In this document: one piece after another, positions 10,393 to 20,980 of the stretch | Layout: each line of letters opens with the position of its first letter | Position numbering within the stretch: position 1 is the first letter of the stretch | NCBI GenBank assembly: GCA_030770425.1 | Contig: JASJFT010000066.1 | Coordinates: forward strand, 62,001 to 126,000 | Source: Darksidea phi | Taxonomy: Eukaryota > Ascomycota > Dothideomycetes > Pleosporales > Lentitheciaceae | Reading direction: 5' to 3' | Length of the DNA: 64,000 bases | Notes under the pieces: model-generated | What the model saw: only the letters and a program-made list of their open reading frames with translations | Told to the model about the DNA's origin: nothing | Databases searched by the model: none | Program-made: the position numbers and the translations under genes

Positions 10393-11830
10393 TGTGGACC
10401 AAAATGTTTCGAGGGCTGAGTGTTAGATGAGGAAGCCCTCGGAGGCTGCGCACCCGGCCGCCCTGCAAAACGCCTTACAGAGGGACACACCAATGCTAGG
10501 TCCAAATAACGATGGGCGGAATATGGGTGGGAAGATGCGTCGTATCCTTGCGAAATGGGCCACCAAGGGAGTGCGAAAGCCAACGGCGACTGCGGCCAGA
10601 AAAGAAGGGCAACCAAATCGAATTGAGGGAAGGCAGGGAAGAAGAGCACAGCTCAGCGGCTGACAGGAAACAGAATTCCTCACGGGCCAGATAACGCTGA
10701 GCGCAGTCCAGCTCTTGTGCGATCTCTCGCGACCCCGCGACAGACCGGTGAACGAGGTCTCCAGAAATGCAGCTATTGGTAGGTGCAGCGCAGCAGCACA
10801 ACATTCGGGTCGCACCAAGCGGATTTGCCGTAGCCGCCAAACTCGCCCGCGCAAAGGCGCCTTTGCTGGATGTGAGGACAATTTTGATCGTTTCGAAGCA
10901 GACACCTCGCTCTTCTTCCGTCCGAAATTCTCATTTTGTGTCCCTTGGGCATCCATCGAATGTTCCTTTTGCCTCAGGCCGGAAGGCATCTAAAATGCTT
11001 GAGGGGTTCATTGCATGCCCCAAAACGAATCACGAGACAACTCGCGACCGAAGGACACAATCCATTTGTGGAATTGGTCGAATGCTGCGGCTCTGCTGCG
11101 TTGACCGGTTTGGAAAAGCACGAACAACGCACCGCTAATTTGTGAGGTGACAGTACTGCGAGGAGCTCAAGCCAATCGTTTGCTGAGGGTGGTTACGTGC
11201 ATTGTTTCCCTCTGCTTCTGCATTCGGCGGGCTGCGTCGAGAGCTGCAAGGCGTGCAGAAGACAGCCGATCAAACGGATTGCCAGCGCATGGTGAGGAGT
11301 TATCGACCGGCAGTCCAAAAGGACCCCGAGGTCACCCGCGCAGATACCGCAAGACTCTAAAGAGTGCGCACCACTGAGCTAATATGACAGCCACAATTCA
11401 TGAAGTCACTGAAGGACCTGTGGCGTCAAAGGCGTCAAAGTTGGTGAGACGACTGGGGTGAAGTTGGCGCAGCGTGGGAGAGATGGCCTGCTTCACCCCA
11501 ACTTCCCCAATGCGGGATTCTGCCTCGTTACCACAATGTCGTCGCTTCATCCTTTCCTCGTTTTATCAAGTTTTCTCAATATTTTAGGCAGAGCCTATAG
11601 AAGCAGTAACCAATTATATTGCGTGAATTGCTTACGTTCTTACACGTTAATTGGATCTTGGCAAAGTGGCCCGTGTACGGGCGATTTTACCCACGCGAGG
11701 GATACGTGTGGCCTTCCCATACCCCCAACACGCAACCTTACAGCCTTGTACAGTCAGCCTAGGCAATTAATCGAAGACACAATAGCTTTCAGAATGGAAT
11801 TCGCTGAAGCTTCTGCTCTACTTTGCAGCC
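10393..11830. other. Gene-free interval upstream of two divergent genes
   Basis: Balanced base composition with many short overlapping open frames and no recognisable product. It separates the minus-strand hypothetical gene from the plus-strand CorA-like gene, so both promoters lie here. A minus-strand TAGCTCAGTGGT word near 11375 resembles a tRNA A-box, but no matching T-arm or cloverleaf was found. Confidence 0.4.
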
Positions 11831-13622
11831 ATGTCGTTACCTGCCACCGGATCATTCGATAAGTATGCTAGTTGTCTCGATAGATCCATTGTTAGAAACA
11901 ACCCGCAGCATTACCGTTCTCGCCTAATAAAAGACTCCACAAGGCTGTTTGCAGAAAATGGAGGAGACCCACAGATACTCTGTTGGTCAAAGGAGGGCGA
12001 AGGTAATCCTTTCGCCCAAAAACTAGTTTGCTAAGCGTAACGGCGCTTAGAGAGAGAGATCCTTGACCTGCAATCGGGTGATTCTCTAGGCAGACTTCTT
12101 TCGGTAGATGCCCTGCGTAAGAGCGGGTTCCTAGAACTAACAGACTACAGAATTTGGATGACCAGGAAGAAAGTCATGCCTAGTGAGCTCGATTCTCTGC
12201 CTTCTTTTGCAGCTAACAAATGACAGCATCATCATGCAACATTATACTTGGGATCGTCTATGTATTTCTCAAGAGGATCTTCTCCAGATACTTTCACACC
12301 ACTCAGTATTCATGCCTTTCCTTGATTGTGTTCACTCGTTTGGATTCAAGAGCAATGACGACGACGAAAGCTGGGAAGGTTATCACAAGCTCTGCCGCTA
12401 TTCTGAGCCCGAAGATTCGCTTGACAGCTACGGTACGTAATCATGATAATAAATGCCATGAGTATCACAGATTTCGCTAATGGATGGCCCTCAAAGAACT
12501 CTGCTATAACTTTCGATATGTCGCGGCGAACGGGCGTTCAACAGGCTTTCCTTGGTCCATCAGGCAGACTACTGTCTATCAGAGACTCGACATGTCGACG
12601 GGTTGCTCAAATTGGATACTTATTCAGCCTGAACGTACTGTGAAGAAGCGTTTCCAGGAAGTCTCTCGGTCCTGTTCTGGTGTTCTAAGCAAACAAATGG
12701 ACCCTCACCTTGTCTTTCTGTTTGCCGCTCTATCAGATTGGAAGCCGTTTATTGGCTACCTACGAACGATCTTGCAAGGTTTAGTATGACTTTATATTTT
12801 CTAGATAATGTATACCTTCTGACGTCCCTACAGGACGAAAAGGCGAGCTTCTCGAGAGTTGGTAAAGTCCATCGGGGAGATTATTCCATAACGTTCTCGG
12901 ATGCGCAAATGCTGCAAAAGACGCGCCAAAAGCTATTCCGTTCTTTGGTCATTCTGGGAGGAACTGCGGAAATTCTGAAGGGGTGCAAGGCACACTGTCA
13001 AGAGCTGGGGTCTGTAGGCGCAATTGATTGCAAGACGCTGATTGGCGACTTAGACGACCTGATGTCTTCTCTGAAGTACCACAAGATTGTCGTGAAGAGA
13101 CTGGTTGAATATTCGTCTGGTACCGCGTCCTTAGTGAGTTATATGCAGTTGAGGGAGATGTTGCGTAGCTACCACTGACTTATTGATGAAGTTGGAACAT
13201 ATACCTGATTATCGGCTTGCTGAAAGACTAGGTCAAAGCAGCAAAGGCATGGAGCTAAATATGAGAGTACTCCAAAGTATTGCCGATGCGACCGTGGTAG
13301 AGAACCGCAATATGGTGCAGCTTACCAAAGAAAACCGGCGAGACTCGAGGAGAATCAAGGCCCTTTCATTAGTCACTATTCTGTACCTTCCGGCTACACT
13401 ATTGGCAGTAAGTATACACAACAGTAGATTGAGTTATTCTTGCTGATTGAAAAGACCATATTCAGTTCTAGCTTGGTCAATATGCGGGGTGATGGTTCCC
13501 GGCGATTTCAGCTCACTGTTGCTCCCCAGTTCTGGCTATACGTGTTACTTACGTTACTCGTTACGGGGATCACACTTGGAGCGGGGTATCTGCTAGAGAG
13601 AAGAGCTCTCAGACAGCCTTGA
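11831..13622 (+). CDS. CorA-like Mg2+ transporter-type fungal membrane protein, one frame break
   Basis: Fungal accessory protein with a CorA-like C-terminus. Proposed exons are 11831-12002, 12051-12172, 12213-12432, 12497 to about 12785, about 12786-13133, 13192-13407 and 13455-13622. The N-terminal half contains DRLCISQEDLLQIL, the ELCYNFRYV segment and DWKPFIGYL. The middle has FSDAQMLQ and a coiled coil (LVILGGTAEILKGCKAHCQ). The C-terminus carries RRDSRRIKALSLVTILYLPATLLA followed by a second hydrophobic segment (FWLYVLLTLLVTGITLG), the two-helix CorA-like layout. The 40-bp intron at 12173-12212 has a weak GTCATG donor. Near 12785 the frame shifts by one base without a usable intron, so the copy may be broken. 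Such proteins often sit near HET genes; the function is not established. Confidence 0.7.
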
Positions 13623-13953
13623 TTGAAGCTTTCTTGGTCACATGGATTGTTTTACCACATGGACACCTTAGTGGTTCCCGATCTTATCCGATAAAACCTC
13701 AACGAGTAACAACGCGTTCATAGGCTGGATGAAATATTCTCAGATGTTGTGTAACACAGATGTGGGCCACCAGAAACACATGACGTGGCTCTTCATCATT
13801 GGTCCACTCATTTAGCGTAGCGCAGGGTCTCCGTTTTGCGATATTAGCAATATGAGGCAGATGTATCCCCCTTTTCGCATTCTTATCGCCCACTAGTGAA
13901 ATCAAACAGCCCCGTCTTCGCCTTGAAATACTTGTGTATCACTCTAGCGAAGG

Positions 13954-14150
13954 ATGAATCAAGTTATCAAGCAGAGTTATGTGAAAAAAGAAAAACTGGA
14001 GGCATTGCTCCATTCGTTGTTCCCAAACGACGACTTCGATATTGAGGTAAGATAATGAATGCTTGACCTCTAGACGAGTTATACTGACGCCACTTCTGTG
14101 CAGGATGATGGCGAGAATTTCATCTTAACTGTTCCTAGGAAGATCAATAA
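13954..14150 (+). pseudogene. Relic first exons of a kinase-family paralogue
   Basis: An ATG at 13954 opens a short reading frame that splices (GTAAGA near 14047, CAG near 14103) into a second short frame. The product reads KLEALLHSLFPNDDFDIE, then DDGENFILTVPRKINN. The pattern (LFP..DF, then a P-R-K segment) resembles the N-terminal region of fungal Ser/Thr kinase proteins related to the next gene. Nothing continues it after 14150. I infer a truncated paralogue left by duplication; it could also be an abandoned 5' exon of the downstream gene. Confidence 0.35.
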
Positions 14151-14393
14151 TGTGAGTGATGAAGAACCCTGGTGTCGAAGTCGTTTGACGTAGTGGCGAG
14201 AAAGAAGGAATATGAGTCGATACGATCACCTAATGCGCCTGCTCTTCTGGAAGACTGAAGGCCTTGTGCAGCATGCTGAGAGGAATTTCGAGAACGCTTA
14301 GCACTTAGTCTGATGTCTCTTCTGAATTGAAACGAATGAGATATATTGCTTCTATGGTTCTTGGGATGTGTTTTACTACAAACGCCGATTCAA

Positions 14394-14400
14394 TATAAAA
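14394..14400 (+). promoter_or_regulatory. TATA-like box upstream of the kinase gene
   Basis: TATAAAA lies about 200 bp before the ATG at 14601 and is the clearest TATA-type word in this promoter. It would imply a transcription start near 14430 and a 5' leader of about 170 nt. This is a weak inference from motif and spacing only. Confidence 0.3.
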
Positions 14401-14600
14401 GGTCAGTTTACGACGTAGAACTGAATTCGGCTAGCGCCGGATGTTCGAGCGCAGACGCGGGGGAGCGTCGCCAAGCAATGCAGAGCCTCGCAGCCTTCTC
14501 CGATACTGCACTCTGTTGCAAAGTCTATTCGTTCTCTTGAAATTGAGTTGGGGTGATAGTACACTCATCCTAACACCTATTCCACGCCGATCTCGCCGAA

Positions 14601-17600
14601 ATGAATGACATTCGTGATCAGATCACAAGGCTGCGCGTTAAGAACGCCGATGACAAAAGATTCGTCCTGGAAGGCTCACTGGCTTCTTGCCTGCCTCGCG
14701 AGAAAGTGGCCAATATCCTCCGGGAAGACTCCAATATCGAGCCATACCTAATCACTGAAATGACAGACATTATTGACATGGGCGCAAGAAAGGTGTTCGC
14801 CATCCTTATCTTGATCCAGAAAATCACCGATATCACCAGATTCGTGGAACATCATCTGCATTCAAATCGAACTCTGGATGAACAGCTTCCCTTTACCAAG
14901 TTCGAACTGAGAACAATCTTCTCCCGAGACCAGCTTCGGAGCGAGCTCTTCGAGGAGTTTCAGTGGGAATTTGTAGCTCCTGTTTTCCGACAACGTCTCT
15001 CACACCAGATATTTCCAAAGGAAATACGGCTTCCATTCATGGAGAACCAGAAGCTTGGAGAAGGAGGATTTGGTCAGGTGTTCAGAGTAGTCATCCCACC
15101 AGGCCATCATGACTTCGAAGAGATAGATCCAGCTAAGGTGGCTGCACTTGACCCGCCGTATACGAACAATTCTAACAGATAACAGGAAGCCTTAATAGTT
15201 CGAAAACAACTGGAAGGGAATGACGCTTGGAACAACACAGGATCCAATGAGCACAAGATCATGTGCCAACTCCATCATCTGAAGCATCCAAACATACTAC
15301 CGCTTCTAGGGTCCTACATTTACAACGATGTCCCAAACTTCCTACTCCCTCTAGCAACTGGAGGTGATTTGGACCAATTTTTGAAAGAGGAGTTCATGCC
15401 TACTCAGTTCTCTGAGAAAGCAAGCATCTACCTTGCGCTTGCTGGCCTAGCTTCAGCGCTCAACAAACTCCAAAACTTCAAATTCAAGGCGTTTAACACG
15501 GAGATGATTGGATATCACCATGACCTGAAACCTAAAAACGTACTCGTTTCCGATAGTCGCTTCATCCTCTCGGATTTCGGACTGTCGAGGTTGAAGACTG
15601 GGGATGACTCGAAAACCCCATTCCGGATTGGGCAAGGGCATTACCTAGCTCCAGAGTGCGAAGACCCCCAAAATAACTTCGAGAAAGGTGTGGTTAGCCG
15701 GGCCACAGATGTATGGTCTCTTGGCTGCATCTCACTGGAAGTAATAGTCTTCATGGTGCGCGGTGCGGACTCCTTGGCCGGGTTTCGGAAGAAACGAGCC
15801 TTTAAGAATGGGCGCTGGACAACGCGGACCTTCTTCCGCGGAGATTCTGTCAACGAGGCTGTATTAGGCGAGCTTCGGGCATTGATGGTCGACAAGAGCG
15901 ACACAGTCCGAATGGTGGCCTACTTGATTAGCCAGATTCTGGTGATGGACCCCAAAAAGCGAGTTAAAGCCAACGAGATTGCCATCAGACTCAGTCTCAT
16001 TTACTTGTTGGCGTCAATCCAGAGCATACATCATGTGCTGAAAGGTGTACTGAGTACCGTTGGTGACCACAGCATCGACGAAGAATTCGGCAAGTTCCAG
16101 AAATTGGCGCAAGAATTGGCCTCTGGGAAAGGCACACTCGCCCAGGAATCCTTGGATCCCGAATCATTGGAACGTTGGGCTAACCCACAATTCCTACCAG
16201 GTATCGTGGAGTCTCTGAAAGATATCCAGTCTAGCAAACCTGAACACGACAAAATAAGAGATGGTCTGATCAACGACCTGCAAGCAGCAAATCAATTTCT
16301 TACCCTAGCATTCGCGCTTGGCGAGGGTGGCGACGAATCAATAGGGCAGGGACAACGGAATCTTCCTATCGTTGCTCAGCGTCCAAAGGCTCATCCACGC
16401 GAACTTCCACCGACCAAGAACTTACGGGCGGAAGACTTTGTCGTCAAGAAGCCAGGACGTTTCCTGAGTATATCAGATGATGAAAGGTGGCTTGCGGTTG
16501 AGAAAGATTGGGAGATCGTAATATATGCATTACCTTCGGGCGATAAAGAACAAGTCATCACACTCCCTGCTCAGCTATCTCCGTATTTGCGCTTTTGGTC
16601 GGCGATGCGGGAATGGCCCCGTTTCAGGTTTTCTCATGACGGACAGCATCTTGTCGTAAGCTGGGTCTTAGAGGTCTATTCGTACCCTGTGGGCCGTGCC
16701 CTACGAAACCCTTTGATGATATTCTCCCAATTTACCGATGGAGGCCTTGACAGAGATCGTCCGATTGATCAACGGATCGGTGGCGCATATTCAAACCCGA
16801 TCCTGTTGGGAGATATATCCCCAGACTCTTCGAAGATAGCGCTCTTCTGGGTACTTTATATTGGCTGGACTGTACGTATGCGTCTGAAAGTTGTGGGAGG
16901 CGTCGACGGAAATACCAATGCGAGAAAAACGATATACAGCGATGATATCGACGTGAGAGAGCGGGTGTCTGGTTTCTCACCAGATGGAAAGCTTCTGGCT
17001 TTCTCAACCATTCTGCCAATCCAGGATACCGACGGAACGAGCGTGACCCTACTGTTGATCGACAGTTCTGAGGAGAACCCGGACCAACCAGCGAAATTTT
17101 TCAAATTACCCTGGGATGAAAAGTTCTCGCCCGGACTTCTTCCTCGTTTCAGAAATTATCTAGCTAACTCAGCATCCTGGGAAGTACTGTTATACTTCTA
17201 TCCCCGAGCTCAAATTGGAGTCAGCAGCGGCCATTGGATTGTCGCATATTGGGAAAAGTCTAATCGTACACTAAACTCATTCGACATAATTGCGGAGCAG
17301 TGGTGGAAGCGAACCGTATTCTCATGCTTCGATCACATCCAATCGAACTTAGAAGAGACGAGGTTTTCTGGAGATTTCACAACCCTCGCATGCCGCTTCA
17401 AACAGACGAAGTGGAGGTTGCCGAAACTAAGGAAAGATCAAGACAAGGCTTCGAAAAATATGGTCGCTTTTGCTGATACTCAAGCTGACCGGATATTCTG
17501 CTTGCTCGAGGACTTTTCCTTTGATGATTTTTTTATTTCTAGGTCTGGGACCTATGCCGCGACGCTCGAGGATAGACGATCGCAGATCAAGATCTTCCGT

Positions 17601-17615
17601 GTTCGTGACGAATAA
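14601..17615 (+). CDS. Ser/Thr protein kinase with WD40-like C-terminal region, 988 aa
   Basis: Two exons, 14601-15137 and 15186-17615, joined across a 48-bp intron (GTGGCT...AACAG) keep frame and give 988 aa. Residues 1-150 form a helical N-terminal region. The kinase follows: glycine loop LGEGGFGQVF (about 152-161), candidate ATP lysine in IVRKQL (186), HHDLKPKN catalytic loop with Asp 292, SDFGLSRL (DFG 309-311), and YLAPEC in place of APE. The catalytic residues look intact, so it is probably active. From about 400 onward, repeated blocks such as FLSISDDERWLAV, FRFSHDGQHLVVSW and VSGFSPDGKLLAFS match WD40/beta-propeller strands. The architecture (helical N-terminus, kinase, propeller) suggests a sensor-effector protein. 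It lies next to a CorA-like gene and a relic kinase exon. Substrate and pathway are unknown. Confidence 0.85.
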
Positions 17616-18470
17616 CAATCTCGGCAGGGGGCCCGTGAAAAGCTACGTTGGAATAGTATTGTTTGTGTCTGGTCTTTGCAGTCAGCTAATTACACCGAGG
17701 CAAGCAACAAGTGTTTCTATTATCTAGGAAATCAATGTTTCCTTGCGCTTGAATTTCCAATCACTCAGCTCTGTTTTCTTGGACTCAGCGTAAAGCCGTC
17801 TGAAGTTCGACTCAATCCTACCCCAAACGACCCATATGCTTGGAAGATCTTGCCTGAAAAGCGCAGAACTTTTCGGAGATATTCACCAAGAATCTAAGTC
17901 AGCATTCCATCAACGTATATAAAGCCTTATGTAAAGGCGTGGGAATCTTATTTGAGGCTGTACATGTATCTATATATGATACCAGCAAACTAGATCAGCT
18001 TACTCCTGTAAGGCCAAGTCTTCGGTTTTGAGGAGTCGGCGTGGGAGGGCTGCGCCACGGGACCGGTTTGGAGTGATTGGCTCATTCGTCTCATCGGTCT
18101 TGGACCCGTGGCGAAAGGTCGTGTGCTGCTATTGGGTATTCTGCTTCATCGGCCTCATGAAGGAAGGTTAAGTCACTGTCGGATTCACGTTCTTGGGTGC
18201 CCGGGTTCTTGCTTGAGGGCCGGCAGAATGAGGCGTGCATTGATATGCTATATGTCCACTTCAAACTTCGCGTTAAGGAATCCTACAGCAGGCCAGTTAC
18301 TGATTTGGGCATTCCGCAGGAGCATTCTGCAATTAGGCAGTGAATGAAGGTAATTATGGAAATGCAACATGTAACCGCAGGGCCGCATTGTCGGGTTATC
18401 AACTTAGACCCTTTCGCGAGCAGAAGTGATACGGTCTATATCCCCAAGCTTCATTCACATTCCTACATGA
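17616..18470. other. Intergenic, no supported gene
   Basis: Region between the kinase stop and the Nudix gene's 3' end. The two genes converge, so it holds both 3' flanks. No domain-bearing frame was found. Confidence 0.5.
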
Positions 18471-19565
18471 CTATACTATGAAGAGATCATGCTTCCTATG
18501 CAGACGACTGGTGACCTCAGCAAGACGTCGCTCATTTTCGGCGTTGATGATACCATGTCGGACGAAATGAGCGAAATAGGTCATGACGCGATTTGGTGTA
18601 AATTCCCCATTCATCAAAGCGTCCTTCACCTCATCTAACGTCATGAGTGTGAAGCTGTCCACCTCTCCGTCGTTGCGACGTGGAACAACACCATCCTTCA
18701 ATTCCATCTCGAAAACGTACTGGCAATGATGCTGGCATCCCTCGCGGCCGTCGTTCGTTGCAGTCATTTGGTAGGTAACCGTTCCGCAAGGCACCGCATG
18801 CTGGCGCGTGTAGTCCTCTGCAATGCCCGTTTCCTCCCGCACCTCACGGATCATGCCCTCCATTGGAGACTCCAAGTCCACCAAGTTGCCGGACACAAAA
18901 TTATCAAGGAGACCCGGAAATGTCCACTTGTTATAGGAGCGTCATGGAACCCAGTACTTGGTTCCTTCCTCAGTTCTCACAAAGCCTGTCATGTGCACTC
19001 CGTAGCTCACTACGCCGAAAATATCGACGCCGCAGCCGTCCATACTCAGCAGATGATTGCCGTCCCTGTCCATGAGAGGAAACTGTTCCTGGAACCATTT
19101 GCGTATCACGCGACCTGCGTTCAGATTGGTCCACAGCGTGTCATTTATCGCCTTGGATCGCTCCTCGATCGATTGGGGCGTGGGCGTGACAGACATTGCG
19201 GTCTCATCGATTCTCCAAGCGGATGGCCAGATAACATCTTTCACGAAGTTCTTGTGTATATAGCTCAGGGGTATTGGATAAGTATCAATCATGAAGTAGT
19301 AGAAGTTGGCCATGTACGCTCGGTATCTGGCCGGGTCGGTCTGGAAGTACGGCCATCTAGGCAAAGTTCAGTTGATCCGACGATTATTTTGCAGATGATC
19401 CACCTACTTGTCGACTCGGTCTATGATTTGGAGTGGCGCAAAGTTGTCAACTGTCCTCTCCGGCGATGGTGATGCCATGGTTCGGTACCTCCGCAGCAGC
19501 GGCAGCGACGTGGGCACACGAGTAGTTACACCAAGGACAAGGCTACGCAAGCGAGAGGAAAGCAT
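18471..19565 (-). CDS. DUF4743-Nudix hydrolase with internal TGA
   Basis: Fungal two-domain protein: an N-terminal DUF4743 region (PYFQTDPARYRAYM) and a C-terminal Nudix hydrolase, a family that cleaves nucleoside-diphosphate-linked substrates and includes thiamine-pyrophosphokinase-related proteins. Exon 1 is 19565-19408 and exon 2 19356-18471, joined across a 49-bp intron. The Nudix box is perfect: G-x5-E-x7-R-E-x2-E-E-x-G (GNLVDLE...REVREETGI). The reading frame is otherwise continuous but is interrupted by one TGA at 18942-18944 (codon 191 of 348), where an Arg is expected just before the RSYNKWTFPG block; CGA to TGA explains it. The ATG at 19565 gives an Arg/Leu/Ser-rich leader that could target mitochondria; a second ATG at 19478 would omit it. 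Either a pseudogene, a readthrough gene or a base error. Confidence 0.8.
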
Positions 19566-19864
19566 AGGTAGAGAGTTTGCTAGTAGACGTGCGACCGTGG
19601 TCGCTTTATACTTGAATCGTGTGACCGCTTCTGAGATATTATTGTTGTCGCCAACATATGCGGCGTCGCAGCCTAGATGGGCAATGTTTACGATACACGA
19701 CACCACCGATACAGGCCAGTTTTCGTTCTTTATACACGCTATGTAAGCAGACGTAGGGAGGCAGATTGCTATCGGGTTGCGACGTGCGACAGTAGGTGGC
19801 AGGCAAGGTGGCATCGCGGGAGGGCACGGTCATTTTGAGGGATAATGCCGAAGTGGCGTCCTCT

Positions 19865-20980
19865 CTACCCTTCTAAATCCGCGACCTTCAACACCGTCTT
19901 TCCAAAGTTCTCCCCCTTGAACATCCCCAAATAGCTCGTCGCTGCATTCTCCATCCCCACTGTTACGCTCTCCTTCGTCTTAATCTTGCCTTCCTTCAGC
20001 CAAACGCTCATTTTCGTGAAGAATTCCCCCACATACGGACCCACAAACTGTGGGTCCGAGATTATGAAGCCTTGAATCGTAAGACGCTTTAGGAAGATGT
20101 TCATTGCGTTTTTTAGGCCATATTTGAGCGGTTGCGGCAGGTTGTATTGGGACACCATGCCGCAACTGACTGTACATACGGGATTAGTGTGAGTCTGAGG
20201 AAGAGTACAACACCTGGAGAGGTACATACCTATTCTGCCGAAGTCCTTCATGTGCGATAAAGCTACGTCCAGTGTCTCACCACCGACGTTGTCGTAGTAG
20301 ATGTCTAGACCCTCGGGCGCCAACCTCTCCAACGCCGCTCGAACATCTTCCTTCTTGTAATTGAACCCCGCGTCAAAGCCAAGCTCCTCGACGATGAATT
20401 TCAGCTTCTCATCACTACCAACACTTCCAACAACCCGCAAGCCTTCGATCTTGGCTAACTGGCCGACGATCTGGCCAACCCCACCGCTGGCAGCTGATAT
20501 AAAAATCGTCTGCCCTCGCTGTGGCTTCCCAATCTCATAGAAGGAAGCCCAGGCGCTAAGACCGCACGTGCCAAGAGCGCCAGTGAACAGAATGAGATCA
20601 AGGTTGAGAGGGTTCTCTAGCTTCCTGACCATGGGCATCATGAAGGGGGGGACAACAGAGTATTCCTCCGAGCCGAAAAGTCCCCACACGAGATCTCCAG
20701 GCTGGAAGCTCGGTACAGTTGATTTGAGAACTTTGGATACAGCGCCGCTAACAAGAGGCTGTCCGGGCATGAATGGTGGTGCCCATGTGTCGTTGTCGGG
20801 TTCGCGCATGCAGCCTCTCTGGTAAGGATCGAATGAAAGAAAAAGGTTTTTAACCGTCAAGCCACCACTAGGAGGCTCAGTCTCCAGGTCAAAATCCCCC
20901 GTCTCGACGTCCAGGTGTTCTCCGATAATAGGAAACGCCTCTGGTGCCTTTTTGTAGATCAAGCCTTTGTTAGCGACCAT
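19865..20980 (-). CDS. NADP-dependent MDR oxidoreductase (leukotriene B4/prostaglandin reductase-like)
   Basis: Medium-chain dehydrogenase/reductase without zinc ligands, of the alkenal/prostaglandin reductase type, which reduces alpha,beta-unsaturated carbonyls with NADPH in the cytosol. Exons 20980-20230 and 20169-19865 are joined over a 60-bp intron and give 351 aa, the usual length. Landmarks: FLSFDPYQRGCM near the N-terminus, TGALGTCGLSAWASFYEIG, the nucleotide-binding AASGGVGQIVGQLAK, DIYYDNVGGETLD and CGMVSQYN. The ATG at 20980 matches the family start (M-V-x-N-K-G-L-I). The intron length is a multiple of three and lacks stops, so it reads through in frame, but the splice restores the conserved RIVSCGMVSQYN. 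The gene appears intact and lies tail-to-head with the Nudix gene, 300 bp away. Confidence 0.92.
   Translation of the reverse strand: MVANKGLIYKKAPEAFPIIGEHLDVETGDFDLETEPPSGGLTVKNLFLSFDPYQRGCMREPDNDTWAPPFMPGQPLVSGAVSKVLKSTVPSFQPGDLVWGLFGSEEYSVVPPFMMPMVRKLENPLNLDLILFTGALGTCGLSAWASFYEIGKPQRGQTIFISAASGGVGQIVGQLAKIEGLRVVGSVGSDEKLKFIVEELGFDAGFNYKKEDVRAALERLAPEGLDIYYDNVGGETLDVALSHMKDFGRIGMYLSRCCTLPQTHTNPVCTVSCGMVSQYNLPQPLKYGLKNAMNIFLKRLTIQGFIISDPQFVGPYVGEFFTKMSVWLKEGKIKTKESVTVGMENAATSYLGMFKGENFGKTVLKVADLEG

Noticed and set aside
11290..11385. tRNA-like segment on the minus strand (TAGCTCAGTGGTGCGC and GTCC-TTTT-GGAC hairpin)
   Set aside because: A-box-like start, but the D-stem does not close, no GGTTCGANTCC T-arm lies at the right spacing and no acceptor stem pairs.
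12779..12810. 26-bp intron to repair the CorA-like frame
   Set aside because: The GT-AG pair restores frame but 26 bp is far below usable fungal intron length.
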